Assembly: GCF_000003815.2 (NCBI RefSeq) | Contig: NC_049982.1 | Span: 7,857,849 to 7,921,848, forward strand | Source of the DNA: Branchiostoma floridae | Taxonomy: Eukaryota; Chordata; Leptocardii; Amphioxiformes; Branchiostomatidae | Length of the DNA: 64,000 nt | Direction: 5' to 3' | Shown here: piece by piece, positions 1-10,703 of the stretch | Layout: the number at the start of each line of letters is the position of its first letter | Position numbering within the stretch: position 1 is the first letter of the stretch | Notes under the pieces: generated by a model | What the model saw: only the letters and a program-made list of their open reading frames with translations | Databases searched by the model: none | What the model was told of the DNA's origin: nothing | Translations under genes and position numbers: made by a program

Positions 1-67
1 GGAAACTAAAAAGGCAACGTGTCACAATGATCATAAAACGAACGCTTTTAGCACGAAAATGTACTAC

Positions 68-1403
68 CTGTTCGCAAGACGGCTCCCCACACCCCCCACA
101 TCCGCACGGAGGCCCGGGAGGCCCCGGAACACCATCACGGCCGTCCCGCCCGTCTCGTCCGGCCGGTCCTTCGGGACCACGGAAGGGACCTGCGAAATTT
201 GAATATCGATTTATATCTACACTGTTTATATCATTAGCAACAAAAGGATATTGCCATTTTTAACAAAATGAAAGTACGTACCCAAGGGGCTACGTCGACG
301 AGCATTTTGGGATTTTAGAAAACGTAACATAAAACGAACGTTTCAATGCTGCAAGAGAAAACGTAACACAACATAACAACTAGCGGTCAGTGAATTTGAC
401 ACAAGACGTATTTCAAGTACTGACAGTGCAAGCTTCGAGTATAAGAACACGAAAACTGTGAATAAGAATCGGAAAGGGACATAATTAAATAAGAAACGTT
501 ACATAAACACGAACTTTCAAGTCAAGTACCAACAAAACGCCAATAACGTTCATACCGGCAGGTGTCGTGACCGAGTTGTCGGATCGCCTGTACCTCCGCA
601 AGGTGGCGTTGTGTTCAGGGACACTGTCAGCTTGGTTCGACTTCTCGCCCTTTATATAGAAAAAAGGTAGGTTTAGACTTTTTGTTTGGCTGCTTGTCTT
701 GGCTCTTAAGTATTCCTAATTGCTATAACATCTCAAGAAGGCAATAAAATTGCCTAGACATTTGCCGCAAACCACGGTACATTCGCTGCAGTATGTTGAT
801 AGCATTTCAGACACACAAGAAGTAGAACAAACTCAGCTTTCTTCTAACTATATATGCCGAGATGTTAAGACTAAGAAGCCAGTGTTGAAAACCATGCGCT
901 GACAGACTTTACTTCCGTGTTGTAGCAAGCTACTGGCAAAAAAATACCTCTCGAAAGTTCCCAAAGTTGTGTTCCTCAACATGCCCGAGTTAGAACTTGG
1001 TTTCCAGCACAGTCAGTCTCTCCCTCAAAGACGCCCCGTCAGCTTTCTCCTTCTGTAACTCCGTCTTCAGAGACGACAGGTGGATTTTCAGGGCCGTCAC
1101 TTCCTCCTTGTGCGAGGACGCTTCCCCCTTGTCTCTTGCAGCGGCGTCTTGTTTGATCTCCATGGCCAAGGTGCGATCCTTCAGTGCCAGGATATGGTCA
1201 TTTGCCTTTGCTAGTTGATCTTGCAGCAGACCTGCGTTCTCTCGCACATATTTGACTTCGTGAGCGAGGAAGACGAGGGTCGCCACCACTAGCACCCCCG
1301 TCCCGACCGCCACGGCCACCGTCACCGGTCGGGCCGCGCCGGGTCGGTCTCGGCGGGCCCGGCCGGTAACTTCGCTTACGTTAAGCAGCTTCTCCGAGTT
1401 CAT
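68..1403 (-). pseudogene. Gene A: type II membrane coiled-coil/collagen protein, 3' part outside window, premature stop in exon 1
   Basis: Three minus-strand exons are visible: exon 1 948-1403 (start MNSEK at 1403), exon 2 556-649, exon 3 68-189; later exons lie left of the window. Exon 1 encodes a basic tail, a membrane segment (about residues 28-48) and a heptad-rich coiled coil. Exon 2 carries an N-glycosylation sequon and the furin-type site RRYRR followed by SD. Exon 3 carries a [12 protein letters not shown] block, Gly-Pro-Pro triplets and a Cys-Gly tail ending SCEQ. All junctions are GT-AG with phases 0 and 1, as in the paralogues. Codon 138 is TAA (990-992) where B, C and H have CAA, so the frame stops before the end of exon 1; downstream exons look intact. 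Exon 3 matches gene H, so the missing end may be the Cys-rich type (inference). It could be a recent pseudogene, a null allele or a sequencing error. Confidence 0.8.
190..555. other. Gene A intron between exons 2 and 3
   Basis: AT-rich intronic sequence. Matching sequence lies in the same intron of genes F (48122-48460) and H (58352-59881), so these three genes form one subgroup. No other feature is seen. Confidence 0.6.
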
Positions 1404-1850
1404 TGTCAGCGAGAACAGGCTGACAGAGAAAGGACAAAGCTATAACGTCCCTTTCTGTTGTCTGAGAGCACTTCCACCCTTGAACAGTCGGGACTTAAAG
1501 TAAGAAAAAAATACCCTGTAAGAATAAATACCTGTAAGAAGAATGCGTAATTTACAGCAACGACAGTAACGTTTCAAAGTACAGAAGCATTGATTGGTTT
1601 ACAGGTGGTGTGATTTCCTAACAATGCCATCTTTGCACCTGACGTCACAACGTCAACACGGCAGCAGTTGGTAAACAGCTGTGTCTTTTGTTCAGACGAA
1701 TGTTCCACACCAACAGTCCGAAAGGCAGGAACGGGGAAACGTAACCTTTCCTTTGCCGTGAAACAAAGTGAGAAAGTGTTTGTTTTGTAAAGAGCTGGTG
1801 TAGTCGCCCTCATGGTCATTCACATCGACCCTACATATAAATAACATGAA
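1404..1850 (-). promoter_or_regulatory. Conserved upstream block of gene A
   Basis: The sequence upstream of the gene A start is conserved upstream of genes B, C, F and H. It includes the leader next to the ATG, a stretch around TACCCTGTAAGAAGAATGCG and a distal GTTCAGACGAATGTTCCA-like element. Conservation among paralogues fits a shared promoter and 5' UTR, but recent duplication alone would also explain it. No transcription start can be fixed from sequence. Confidence 0.45.
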
Positions 1851-1930
1851 ACTCCGTTGTTCATTTTTTGCCGGAGGCTTTGAGACGGGAGAAGCGGTTC
1901 TTTCAACAATTCGTTTGGTTTGCATGGATG

Positions 1931-2063
1931 GATGGATGCATGCATGGATCGGTCAATTTAACCAAACCCTTCTAATAGCCCTGCTATACGCGTGATTGAA
2001 TCACGCGTATAGAAGGTCTATTAGAGAATTTGGTTAAATTGACCGATCCATGCATGCATCCAT
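1931..2063. repeat. Foldback (inverted repeat) element
   Basis: A near-perfect palindrome: the arm containing GATGCATGCATGGATCGGTC is repeated in reverse complement after a centre around 1996 (ACGCGTGATTGAATCACGCG). Arms are about 65 bp with a few mismatches. It looks like a small foldback element or MITE; no clear target duplication was found. Confidence 0.75.
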
Positions 2064-2085
2064 ATCATTACGTATACGTAATTGA

Positions 2086-2171
2086 GTCAGCGTGGCCGAA
2101 CGGTCCAATGCGCTGGGTTCAGATAGCGATTTGCTTTTGCAGCCGTTGATCGTGGGTTCGAACTCCTCTTG
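2086..2171 (+). pseudogene. Degenerate tRNA-Leu(CAG)-like sequence
   Basis: The sequence starts GTCAGCGTGGCCGAACGGTC, a recognisable tRNA-Leu 5' half with A box, and has a B box GGTTCGAACTCC near 2155-2166. The anticodon loop reads TTCAGAT. The 3' acceptor strand does not pair with the 5' GTCAGCG and the anticodon stem is poorly paired, so it is unlikely to be functional. A T-run follows. It could be a tRNA pseudogene or the head of a tRNA-derived SINE. Confidence 0.6.
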
Positions 2172-2344
2172 TAACAATTTTTTTCTTTGTTAGACAAATC
2201 TCACGTAATGTTTTTTTAATAGAAGACAGATCAATTCAGTAATTTGATGCTTAAAAACTATTTTTCATATGATTTTGTTTTAACATACAAGCTTTTTCCA
2301 AAATACGCACCGGCCAGCTTTTTTCGGAAGCTTTCTTGTTTAGT

Positions 2345-2750
2345 TAACCGCTTCGGAATGATGATGTGATGTAAATATAATAGACAATGCGTTTATGTAA
2401 AACTGCAGCTGTACAGAAATGTTGCAATACAAGAGTCCATATGTATGTGGAACAGTCTGCTTTATTTCTGACTTTAAATGCCTGATAGGCTCTGAGTACA
2501 CAAATGAAGTAGCTACATTTGTATTTTCTCATCTCCTTGTTTGCATACATTAGTCCAAATTTTTCCAGAACAGTGTAATTACTAGGAACAGACAGCAACA
2601 CCAGCATACAAAAACAATGTATCATCCTTTTTATCACGAAGTCAATGACATGTTTATCAAGGGAGTACACAGTACACACCGACTACAATATAAAAGTATA
2701 ATGCCGTGCAGCTGTAATCACCAGGACACGGTAAATTAGCCGTACATTAT
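2345..2750 (-). terminator. 3' UTR and poly(A) region, probably of gene B
   Basis: A block conserved at the 3' ends of genes C, D, E and G and downstream of F. On the minus strand it contains AATAAA at 2461-2466 (plus strand TTTATT). The coding end of gene B that would precede it lies in the gap. Confidence 0.55.
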
Positions 2751-2847
2751 TGTCACAACTACAGACCTGAAGTAACTGTTGTTAGAACATGGCCACTACC
2801 CCTCAGCCAATGGGAGCCCTTCAATTACTGTGATTATATCCACATAG

Positions 2848-2965
2848 TGCAGAAAAAGTGTTGTACTATCCAAAAAGTGTAGGATTATGTAAAATTTGCA
2901 TAAGATAAAACCACACTTTTTGGATAGTACCACACTTTTTGGATAATCCAACACTTTTTCTGCAC
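2848..2965. repeat. Hairpin element nested in the TIR element
   Basis: The arm GTGCAGAAAAAGTGTT plus TACTATCCAAAAAGTGT recurs in reverse complement ending AACACTTTTTCTGCAC; the ACTTTTTGGATA part appears twice on the right side. About 118 bp in total, able to form a long hairpin. Confidence 0.7.
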
Positions 2966-2999
2966 CACTGGTCGGCTCACACACTGTGCTAATTGCCTA

Positions 3000-3780
3000 G
3001 GGGATTAGAGAGGATTAAGACACAAAGACTCAATGTCATAAAAGTTAACAAAAGTTTAATGCTTTCCATAGCTGTAACAAAGAACCAGATCTTCAGAAAA
3101 TAACAAGGTTACTGCTCTCTATAACTGTAACAAACAAAGAACAAGATCTTCAGAAATAACAAACTCAGTACAATGTTTTCTACTGAAAAACAGTGCCACA
3201 AGAAAATGACAAGCATGGTGCCGTCAAAGTAAACTAAACAGTTTGGTTCTCTCTACAGGAAAACACTTCAGAAAATAGCATGGGTCCCATAAAGCTAACC
3301 AAAACAAAAATAATAACAAAAAGTGAAAAACAGTGGCACCCCTTCAGAACTTGACTACTGGAAACAGTACAGACAAGGAGGTACAGAGAATAACAAACCA
3401 AAATAACAAATCAAAACAGATCCTCGAGAAAAACTCACAGTTTGTGATAAGAAATCCCAGGTCAATGTCACAGTTCAAAAGCATAGAGAAATCCTCAAGG
3501 TCCATTCCAACATGCTGGAGAAACTGGTCCTCAAAGTTGACCCTCATCAGGTTCAACAAATCAGGTTCAACAAATAGTCAAATCCTAAGTCGAAGTTTAA
3601 ATCCATGGCACTAAACACACCACGCTCCCTCAGAGTGTCCTTCCCATGTGAGACTCGGGAGCAAACTGCTGGACTCAACAAGCAGAAACATTTTATGGGG
3701 GAAATGTTGCTAGACCTAGACGACCACACACAAATCTGGTGCCAGGTGCCATAAACCACACCATGTGGTAAAGGCAAGAA
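3000..3780. repeat. Loose direct repeats inside the TIR element
   Basis: Degenerate repeats of the type GTAACAAAGAACAAGATCTTCAGAAAATAACAA recur around 3075-3160, with shorter versions to 3440. No intact gene is seen here. Confidence 0.4.
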
Positions 3781-3965
3781 GAGATCTATTGTTTATTTGT
3801 TTGCTGAGAGGCACAGGATGCTATATCACGTCATTTTGTTTAAATATTGTGTGATATCCTGATTTTAATATCTTTTATTTATCTAGATGAATAAAATAAT
3901 ATCTTCGGGGTAGTGGCCATGTTCTAAAATAGATAGATGATGGGCTTGGCTTGATTATGTGAAAT

Positions 3966-4400
3966 NNNNNNNNNNNNNNNNNNNNNNNNNNNNNNNNNNN
4001 NNNNNNNNNNNNNNNNNNNNNNNNNNNNNNNNNNNNNNNNNNNNNNNNNNNNNNNNNNNNNNNNNNNNNNNNNNNNNNNNNNNNNNNNNNNNNNNNNNNN
4101 NNNNNNNNNNNNNNNNNNNNNNNNNNNNNNNNNNNNNNNNNNNNNNNNNNNNNNNNNNNNNNNNNNNNNNNNNNNNNNNNNNNNNNNNNNNNNNNNNNNN
4201 NNNNNNNNNNNNNNNNNNNNNNNNNNNNNNNNNNNNNNNNNNNNNNNNNNNNNNNNNNNNNNNNNNNNNNNNNNNNNNNNNNNNNNNNNNNNNNNNNNNN
4301 NNNNNNNNNNNNNNNNNNNNNNNNNNNNNNNNNNNNNNNNNNNNNNNNNNNNNNNNNNNNNNNNNNNNNNNNNNNNNNNNNNNNNNNNNNNNNNNNNNNN
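3966..4400. other. Assembly gap (N run)
   Basis: 435 undetermined bases. By comparison with gene C it should contain the end of exon 6 and the short last exon of gene B. Confidence 0.99.
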
Positions 4401-7400
4401 CACCCGCATGGTGATGTGCTGATTACATGTGTGCGGCCTGTGCCTGATGTAACGTGCAGTTTCCGGCGGGTACAACAGGTGACGCACTTCGGTGTCCTGA
4501 TCGGAGTTGCCAGGGAAGACCTGGGATGATATTGTGCGAAAAACAGCAATGCTCCAAGGAATTGTGGAATAAAATCTTGGCTGTAACACATAAATGATTT
4601 CGTAGACCAACGAAAAACCGGAAATCTCATGTATAGCTATCATTTCATATCGCCTATGGTAAAATCCTGATCAGCATCAACCTGCAGTATTGACTAAAGC
4701 TAATCAGTCCTATTCGAGAATGGCAGTCTGTGGTTCGCTGCCTCAGTTTCATCAGTAAAGCTAAGGGCACATCCCGCCGGACGTGCAAATACGTGCTGTC
4801 TACGTGTCACAACGTGGGCAATCTTTGGGGATCCGTAAGTGGTAAGTACCGCCTCCGTACGAACTCGTAGGGAATCCGACGGCTTTTGGAGCACGCCCCC
4901 GTACGTTACAGTACGGGCGACGCGTCTGCCCTGGACAACCTAAACGTTTTCAGAACTACGCGTCCGACGTGGCCTCAAAAATAAAGGGTGTACCGAGAAA
5001 TTGCACGTACGGCGGGTTGTGCCCTTAGCTCAAAGCTAGGGGCACAACCCGCCGTACGTGCAAATACGTGCTGTCTACGTGCCAAAACGTGGGCAATCTT
5101 TTGGGATCCGTAAGTGGTAAGTACCGTCTCCGTACGAACTCGTAGGGAATTCGACGGATTTTGGAGCACCGTGCAGACACGCCGTAGAAATTTAAGTGCA
5201 TGCAGAACTTTCTCTGCGATCGGTCTGCGGATTCGCCCCCCGTACGTGCCAGTACGGGCGACGCGCCTGGCCTGTACAGCGCACTGGCTCAGTGAGTGTG
5301 TTAAAGTTTTCTCACGGTCAATTGCTCTTGTAGTTGCTATTGCAGCATCAGAATCCGGAGTCTCTGCGGTGGAATGGGTGGCGTCTTACTTGAGGCAGCT
5401 GCTAGGACTTCTGGTGGCAGCAGCTAGGACCTTCAAAGGTCGTCCTGTATATACATCCCCGAAAAACTTACGTTAATCGCACTTGCACGCACTTACACCA
5501 TGTGAGTGAGTAAGGAAACCGTACGTAAGCAGTACGTGTAAGTAGGGCCTGCATACGTTAACGTGGCAATCACACAGAGACCGTACGTTGTAAGTACATG
5601 CAACTCACCTTCCACTTGCGCAACGAACTATGAACGCAACCGCTCGCAGCCAGGCGTGGCGTGCAGATCACGTAATTACACCTTGCGCAACCGTGCGAGT
5701 GACGTGCGTTGACGTACTCCCTCCCTGCTCTTGCCAGTCGTTCCCCACGTTTTCAGGAATACGTGGCGAATGCAGCCTCCCAAAAAAACGTACGGACAAA
5801 TTGCACGTACGGCGGGTTGTGCCCCTAGCTTAAGCTGACCCAGGTCTAGATCTGTTAAAAACTTCTTTTGCTGAGAACGTGGCCTGGTCAGCAAAATGTC
5901 TTAGTGGAAACATATTCTTGGAATTATCAAACTAGTGCAGAAGACAATGTTTACCACCGACCCTCTCACGTCCCAGTTTGTCCAGGTATGTAGACCACGT
6001 GCTTCCGTCTCTGCTGAAGCGTAGTTTGTAGGAGGTTACCCACTGACTTCCAGCAGCTCTACCCTGGGTGATAACTCCATCTACAATAGTCTCTGCTCCC
6101 ACGTCAACCTGGACAGGAGGAAAACGGCATCTTGGTACGGTAGTCAGCGTACATATTCTACATTAAATTTTTTACCTGTACATATTCTATATTTGCGTAC
6201 ATACAAGTGTTTCACACAATACGTGACAACGCAACCAAGTTTCACGTACACTGTGTCTTGTTAGTGAAACGACAAGAGGTCGAGTAGAACAAAAATAAAA
6301 TATATACAAATATCCTGTCAGGCTTTTGGCCAAATCGGTTGCGCTGCTAGGTTTATGATCTGACGGCCCGGGTTCCATTTCCGGGAGTATCGATCATCAA
6401 TAATTTGATGAAAAGAAACACGCGTCATCTGAATCAAGGGCACAATTAAAACTGATTGGCAATAATTAAAGCAAATTACGCCATGCGGTGTCCTCTCACC
6501 TGTAGCCACTGGTTGGTGTTCAGCGGGCCGTTGGCGCACCAGGCTCCGGCCCATCCGCCCTGGCTTGTGCGACTCTCCTCCCGGGAATGAAGGCGAGCTT
6601 TGCTGGTGGCACAATCCGGGTGCGTGGAGGATGCAGTGATGTGGCCATCAGGAATAGCGCCGCTCTCCATACCCAGTGGTACTGCAATGCACGGCTGCTA
6701 CATACAGGATGTGACCAAGGCGGTTAGAATAAGACAAAACGTCATGCATTCACTGATGGTAAATATCATGTCACCCATTATCATTTGCCCATACGGTACA
6801 ATACAAGGTTGTCCAAAGTTATAAGCTCGATATAAATTTACAGCCTCCAAAAGATGTTGGCCTCAAGTTCGATAGCACAAGAACACGTCACGCAATCATG
6901 CGATAATACCTGTTGGCAGGATTGTCCTCCACACCCTCCACATCCACCAGACGGACCGGGAGGACCCGGCGGCCCGGGAACACCATCACGGCCGTCCCGC
7001 CCGTCTCGTCCGGCCGGTCCTTCAGGACCACGAAAGAGGCCTGTATTTTTAAACATTTGCAGTTACAGTTTCAGAGGTTTACACCGTATACAGTCATTGA
7101 TATCATTGCCAGCTTGGATAGAAATGTGGTAAAGTTATTCATTAGATCTCCTCGTTGCAGGAAAAAGTGCAGGCACCGTGTAAAAGACATTTTGGAACTT
7201 ATCCAATATAAAAGGTCAAACAAATAAATGCCAGGCAGGGCATCAAACATTCGAAAGCCCCTTCGAATGGGGAAGTCATACATGACTTGTATGCCTCGCT
7301 AATGCTATACTAGAGTTGGCCCTAGAGCTAAAGAGGTCATCTATTAAGGCCCTGGAAAATAGCCTGGCATTCAGGATCCACAAATATCAGTCAGAATTCG

Positions 7401-8535
7401 AAATCTATTTGACTTTGACGCAAATAAAGCAAAGGTGAAAAAACACATATTTTAGAATTCAACAACGTGGAAAATTAATACTAAAAGGGGAAATATCATA
7501 ATTGGAAAATATTACAACAACAAGCACAATCCTCTCTATTTTATTCACGCGTATTTACGTTAAGTCAGCTTTGACGGTCCTACATACCGGCAGGTGTCGT
7601 AACCGAGTTGTCGGAGCGCCTGTACCTCCGCAAGGTGGCGTTGTGTTCAGGGACACCGTCAGCTTGGTTCGGCTTCTCGTCCTTTAGACATAAAGAAAGT
7701 TACGTCGATTAAGGTTAGGCATCCAGCTAATAAGATACGTAAGGTAACAGTTCATTCAAGACACTGACGGAAGGTAGCGAATGAAACAAATGTTATCCAG
7801 TTGCTTGAGTAACTGTTATCTTGCGTAGCCGTAGGATGAAGTTGGTTTAGCTTAGATATTTTTGATGAAACCTCGGTCTTATACATCGCTATATGTTGAT
7901 AGTAGTTCAGACACGAAAGAAGAGGGAATTCTATTCCCTTCCGACTTAAGACCCAATGCCCAGATTTTCGGACTAACAAGCCATTACTGTTATAGGGTTG
8001 GAACAGGAACATATGCACGCTTCATTGAACTTTGAGCCATGCACGGTAAGAATTTACTTCCAGTGTTCTAGCAACATTAAAAAGCTACTGGTCAATGTAC
8101 CTCTCGAAATTTCCCAAAGCTGTGTTCCTCAGCATGCCCGAGTTGGAACTTGGTTTCCAGCACAGCCAGTCTCTCCCTCAAAGACGCCCCGTCAGCTTTC
8201 TCCTTCTGTAACTCCGTCTTCAGAGACGACAGGTGGATTTTCAGGGCCGTTATTTCCTCCTTGTGCGAGGACGCTTCCTCCTTGTCTCCAGCAGCGGCGT
8301 CTTGCTTGATCTCCATGGCCAAGGTACGATCCTTCAGCGCCAGGATCTGGTCCTTTAGTTGAGTGGAGTTTTCTCGGACATGCTTAACCCCATGAAAGAG
8401 GAAGGCGAGAGCCGCCACCACCAGCACCCCCACCCCGGCCGCCACGGCCACCGTCACCAGTCGGGCCGCGCCGGGTCGGTCTTGGCGGGCCCGACCGATA
8501 ACCTCGCATCCGTGTACAACCTTCTCCGAGCTCAT
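4401..8535 (-). CDS. Gene B: type II membrane coiled-coil, furin-site, collagen, F5/8 type C protein (3' end in gap)
   Basis: Exons on the minus strand: 1 8101-8535 (start MSSEK at 8535; an in-frame ATG lies 30 bases upstream), 2 7588-7681, 3 6910-7040, 4 6500-6694, 5 5962-6108, 6 up to 4520, cut by the gap. Residues 1-26 are a basic cytosolic tail, about 27-47 the membrane segment, about 50-140 a coiled coil. Furin-type RRYRR is at about 163-167, after an NAT sequon. Exon 3 gives a short collagen block then a [11 protein letters not shown] tail. Exons 4 to 6 form a discoidin domain: [17 protein letters not shown], then [17 protein letters not shown], then TARYIR. If exons 6 and 7 match C, the protein is about 384 residues. 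The domain family usually binds glycans, phospholipid or collagen; the ligand here is unknown. No break is seen outside the gap. Confidence 0.87.
4757..5031. mobile_element. MITE-like element 1 in gene B intron
   Basis: Starts AGCTAAGGGCACATCCCGCC and ends with the inverted counterpart GGCGGGTTGTGCCCTTAGCT. Its interior TACGTGCTGTCTACGTG segment is shared with the next element, so both belong to one family. No coding capacity. Confidence 0.65.
5036..5830. mobile_element. MITE-like element 2, directly adjacent
   Basis: About 795 bp, bounded by AGCTAGGGGCACAACCCGCC and its reverse complement ending at about 5830 (TIR about 33 bp). The first 130 bp match element 1 at roughly 90 percent. The facing ends of the two elements form a near-perfect hairpin at about 4993-5070. 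No transposase is seen. Confidence 0.7.
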
Positions 8536-8960
8536 TGTCAGCTTGTAGCGAGAACAGACTAACAAAGAAAGGACAAATCTATAACGTCACTTTCTGTTGC
8601 CCGAGAGCACTTCCACCCTTCAACAGTCGGGGCTTGAATAAGAAGTAAGAAAAAGTACCCTGTAAGAAGAATGCATATTTTACAGCAACGTCACGGGGTA
8701 CAGAAGCATTGATTGGTTGAGGTGTGCAGGTGAGGTGTCATTTCCCATGGCCAATGCCACCTGTGCATACGACAGCAGTTGGTAAACACTAGTGTCTTTG
8801 TTCAGACGAATGTTCCATGCCAATACTCCGAAAGGAAGGAACGAGGAAATTTGGTATCATATTTTTTTCCCGCGAAACCGTGAGACAGGTGGTTGTTTTG
8901 TAAAGAGCTGGTGTAGTCACTCTTACGGTCCTTCACCCCCGACTTATAGGACAACTTGAA
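8536..8960 (-). promoter_or_regulatory. Conserved upstream block of gene B
   Basis: Colinear with the blocks upstream of A, C, F and H: leader next to the ATG, CCCTGTAAGAAGAATGC, TTGATTGGTTGAGGTGTGCA and TTCAGACGAATGTTCCATGC. Likely promoter plus 5' UTR by position; not proven. Confidence 0.45.
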
Positions 8961-9600
8961 TTCACAGTAATTTTCAAGTTAGTACGAACATGAAGGCTTT
9001 TGTATAGTCCATTACCAGTATCTTTAATTTGGCCATGGTTTTGACCCCCGAAACACACTTCATTTCATTGATTGCAACATGTGAAGCAATATTGGCACCG
9101 AGTCAAGCTTGCAAAAGAAGCTCATATCTCACCCCATTCTGACTACCTGCTCGTTTCAAAGATTAAATTTGGTATGAGTTGGATAAGTTGAATCGTGTGC
9201 CCTGACGTGACGTGGCCTAACTGTAATCTCCAACCGGATGTGGCAGGAGGGCAGGATCCATGGGCCGAAACAATCTCCATTTCCCACCGGGATTGTCTCG
9301 GCCCGTGGATACTAACTGGCACCTGTATATCTGCTTGGAGATTAGTAGAACTTTGAACGTCTGAGGCTGACACAAAGTTGTCCTATAAGTCGGGGTTAAC
9401 GACCGTAAGAGCGAGTACACCAGCTCTTTACAAAACAAGCCCTTGTCTCACTTTGTTTCGCGGAAAAGAAAACTTGACACCAAATTTCCTCGTTCCTTCC
9501 TTTCTGACTATTGGCATGGAACATTCGTCTGCACACAGACACAGCTGTTTATCAACTGCTGCCGTATGCACAGGTGGTATTGAACATTGGGCTGCTCCTG
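8960..9600. other. Non-coding flank shared with the gene H upstream region
   Basis: 9000-9400 resembles 61440-61830 upstream of gene H (for example GTACGAACATGAAGGCTTTT in both), so the flanks duplicated along with the genes. No gene is seen. Confidence 0.5.
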
Positions 9601-9609
9601 CCTCTGGGG

Positions 9610-9830
9610 CCCGGAAAAAACACGTGGAACAAGTTGAACGTACTTGATGGAAAGTTCCGATGGGACCCATAACTACAGAATATGTACTCACATTTGAAAT
9701 ACGACGGTAACAGGTAGACGCCCGGAAAAACACGAGAAACAAGTTGCACGTACTTGATGGAAAGTTCCGATGGGACCCATAACTACAGAATATGTACTCA
9801 CATTTGAAATACGACGGTAACAGGTAGACG
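9610..9830. repeat. 111-bp tandem duplication
   Basis: Two nearly identical units, 9610-9720 and 9721-9830, each running from CCCGGAAAAA to CGGTAACAGGTAGACGC. A related single copy lies near 45450-45570 downstream of gene F. Confidence 0.85.
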
Positions 9831-10009
9831 CACAGTTGGATTACTAGAATGCCTTCCAGTAGTCAAATGCAATGTTTGTAGCAAGATGACACCAGTTTGT
9901 GAACGTCATTGCACGTTGGAGATGTCACGTTATAGCCGTCACAAGCTACAAAAACATTGATGGGGGAGGGGGCGCTGGGGTCAGGTGTATCTTACACCTG
10001 TACTCCCGC

Positions 10010-10703
10010 AGTCATTTTAAGGTGTACAGAAATATGTTACTATACAAGAGTCCATATGTATGTGGAACAATCTGCTTTATTTCTGGCTATAAATGCCTGA
10101 TAGGTTCTGAGTGCACAAATGAAATAGCTGCATTTTGTATTTTATCATCTCCTTGCTTGCAAACATTAGTCAAAATTTCTCCACGACTAAAGACAGTGTA
10201 GTAACAAAGGACAGCAACACCAGCATAGAAAAACAAGGAATGTAGTCATTCTTCTTTACATCATGAAGCCATTGACATTTTCATCAAGCACTACACAATA
10301 CACGTCGGCTACAATATAAAAGTGTAATGCTGTAATCATTAGGACATTGTATTAATATAAAATAGGCTGAACATTGTTGTCACAAGCTTTAAATCGGTAA
10401 CCCTAAATACGTCAAGTAACTCTCAGTGTAGCCATGACTCAGTCATGAGATACATGTACAGTTTCTGAACCCACCTAGGCCACCTCAAATAACTGCAAAC
10501 ACCTAGCCAAACAAACATACCAGCAACAATATTACTTTTTTTACTGAGATGATAACAGTTTAAAGAAAACACATCATAGGTGTGAACTATCACAATAAGT
10601 AAAATAAGAAAACGTGTTTCACTTCAAACTGCAAAGCAGATACATGTGTATCCTGTTGTGTGCAAATCTGTGCTTTGGAAATCTCCAAGTCTGCATGCTG
10701 TGT
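10010..10703 (-). terminator. Gene C 3' UTR with poly(A) signal
   Basis: It follows the gene C stop and carries AATAAA on the minus strand at 10077-10082, in a block conserved in D, E and G. The UTR is about 640 bases if cleavage is near 10060. Confidence 0.6.

Larger units (their letters stand above)
2782..3927. mobile_element. TIR-bounded DNA element, possibly PIF/Harbinger-related
   Basis: The ends are a perfect inverted repeat of at least 20 bp, TTAGAACATGGCCACTACCC at 2782 and its reverse complement ending at 3927. The paralogous 3' regions of C, D and G lack this interior, which supports insertion. Minus-strand fragments between about 3350 and 3770 (RERGVFSAMD, then VGMDLEDFSMLL) weakly resemble the N-terminal region of Harbinger nucleases. 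That family call is a guess. A hairpin element sits inside. Confidence 0.55.

Noticed and set aside
997-1218. Plus-strand open frames over every coiled-coil exon (reading [11 protein letters not shown]...)
   Set aside because: They recur only because exon 1 is duplicated; they are antisense to a frame with membrane and heptad pattern, have no start context and stop at exon ends.
2086-2171. Functional tRNA-Leu gene
   Set aside because: The acceptor and anticodon stems do not pair.
3875-4643. Open frames of 239-251 codons across the N run
   Set aside because: They exist only because undetermined bases contain no stop; only the discoidin exon end at 4401-4520 is real.
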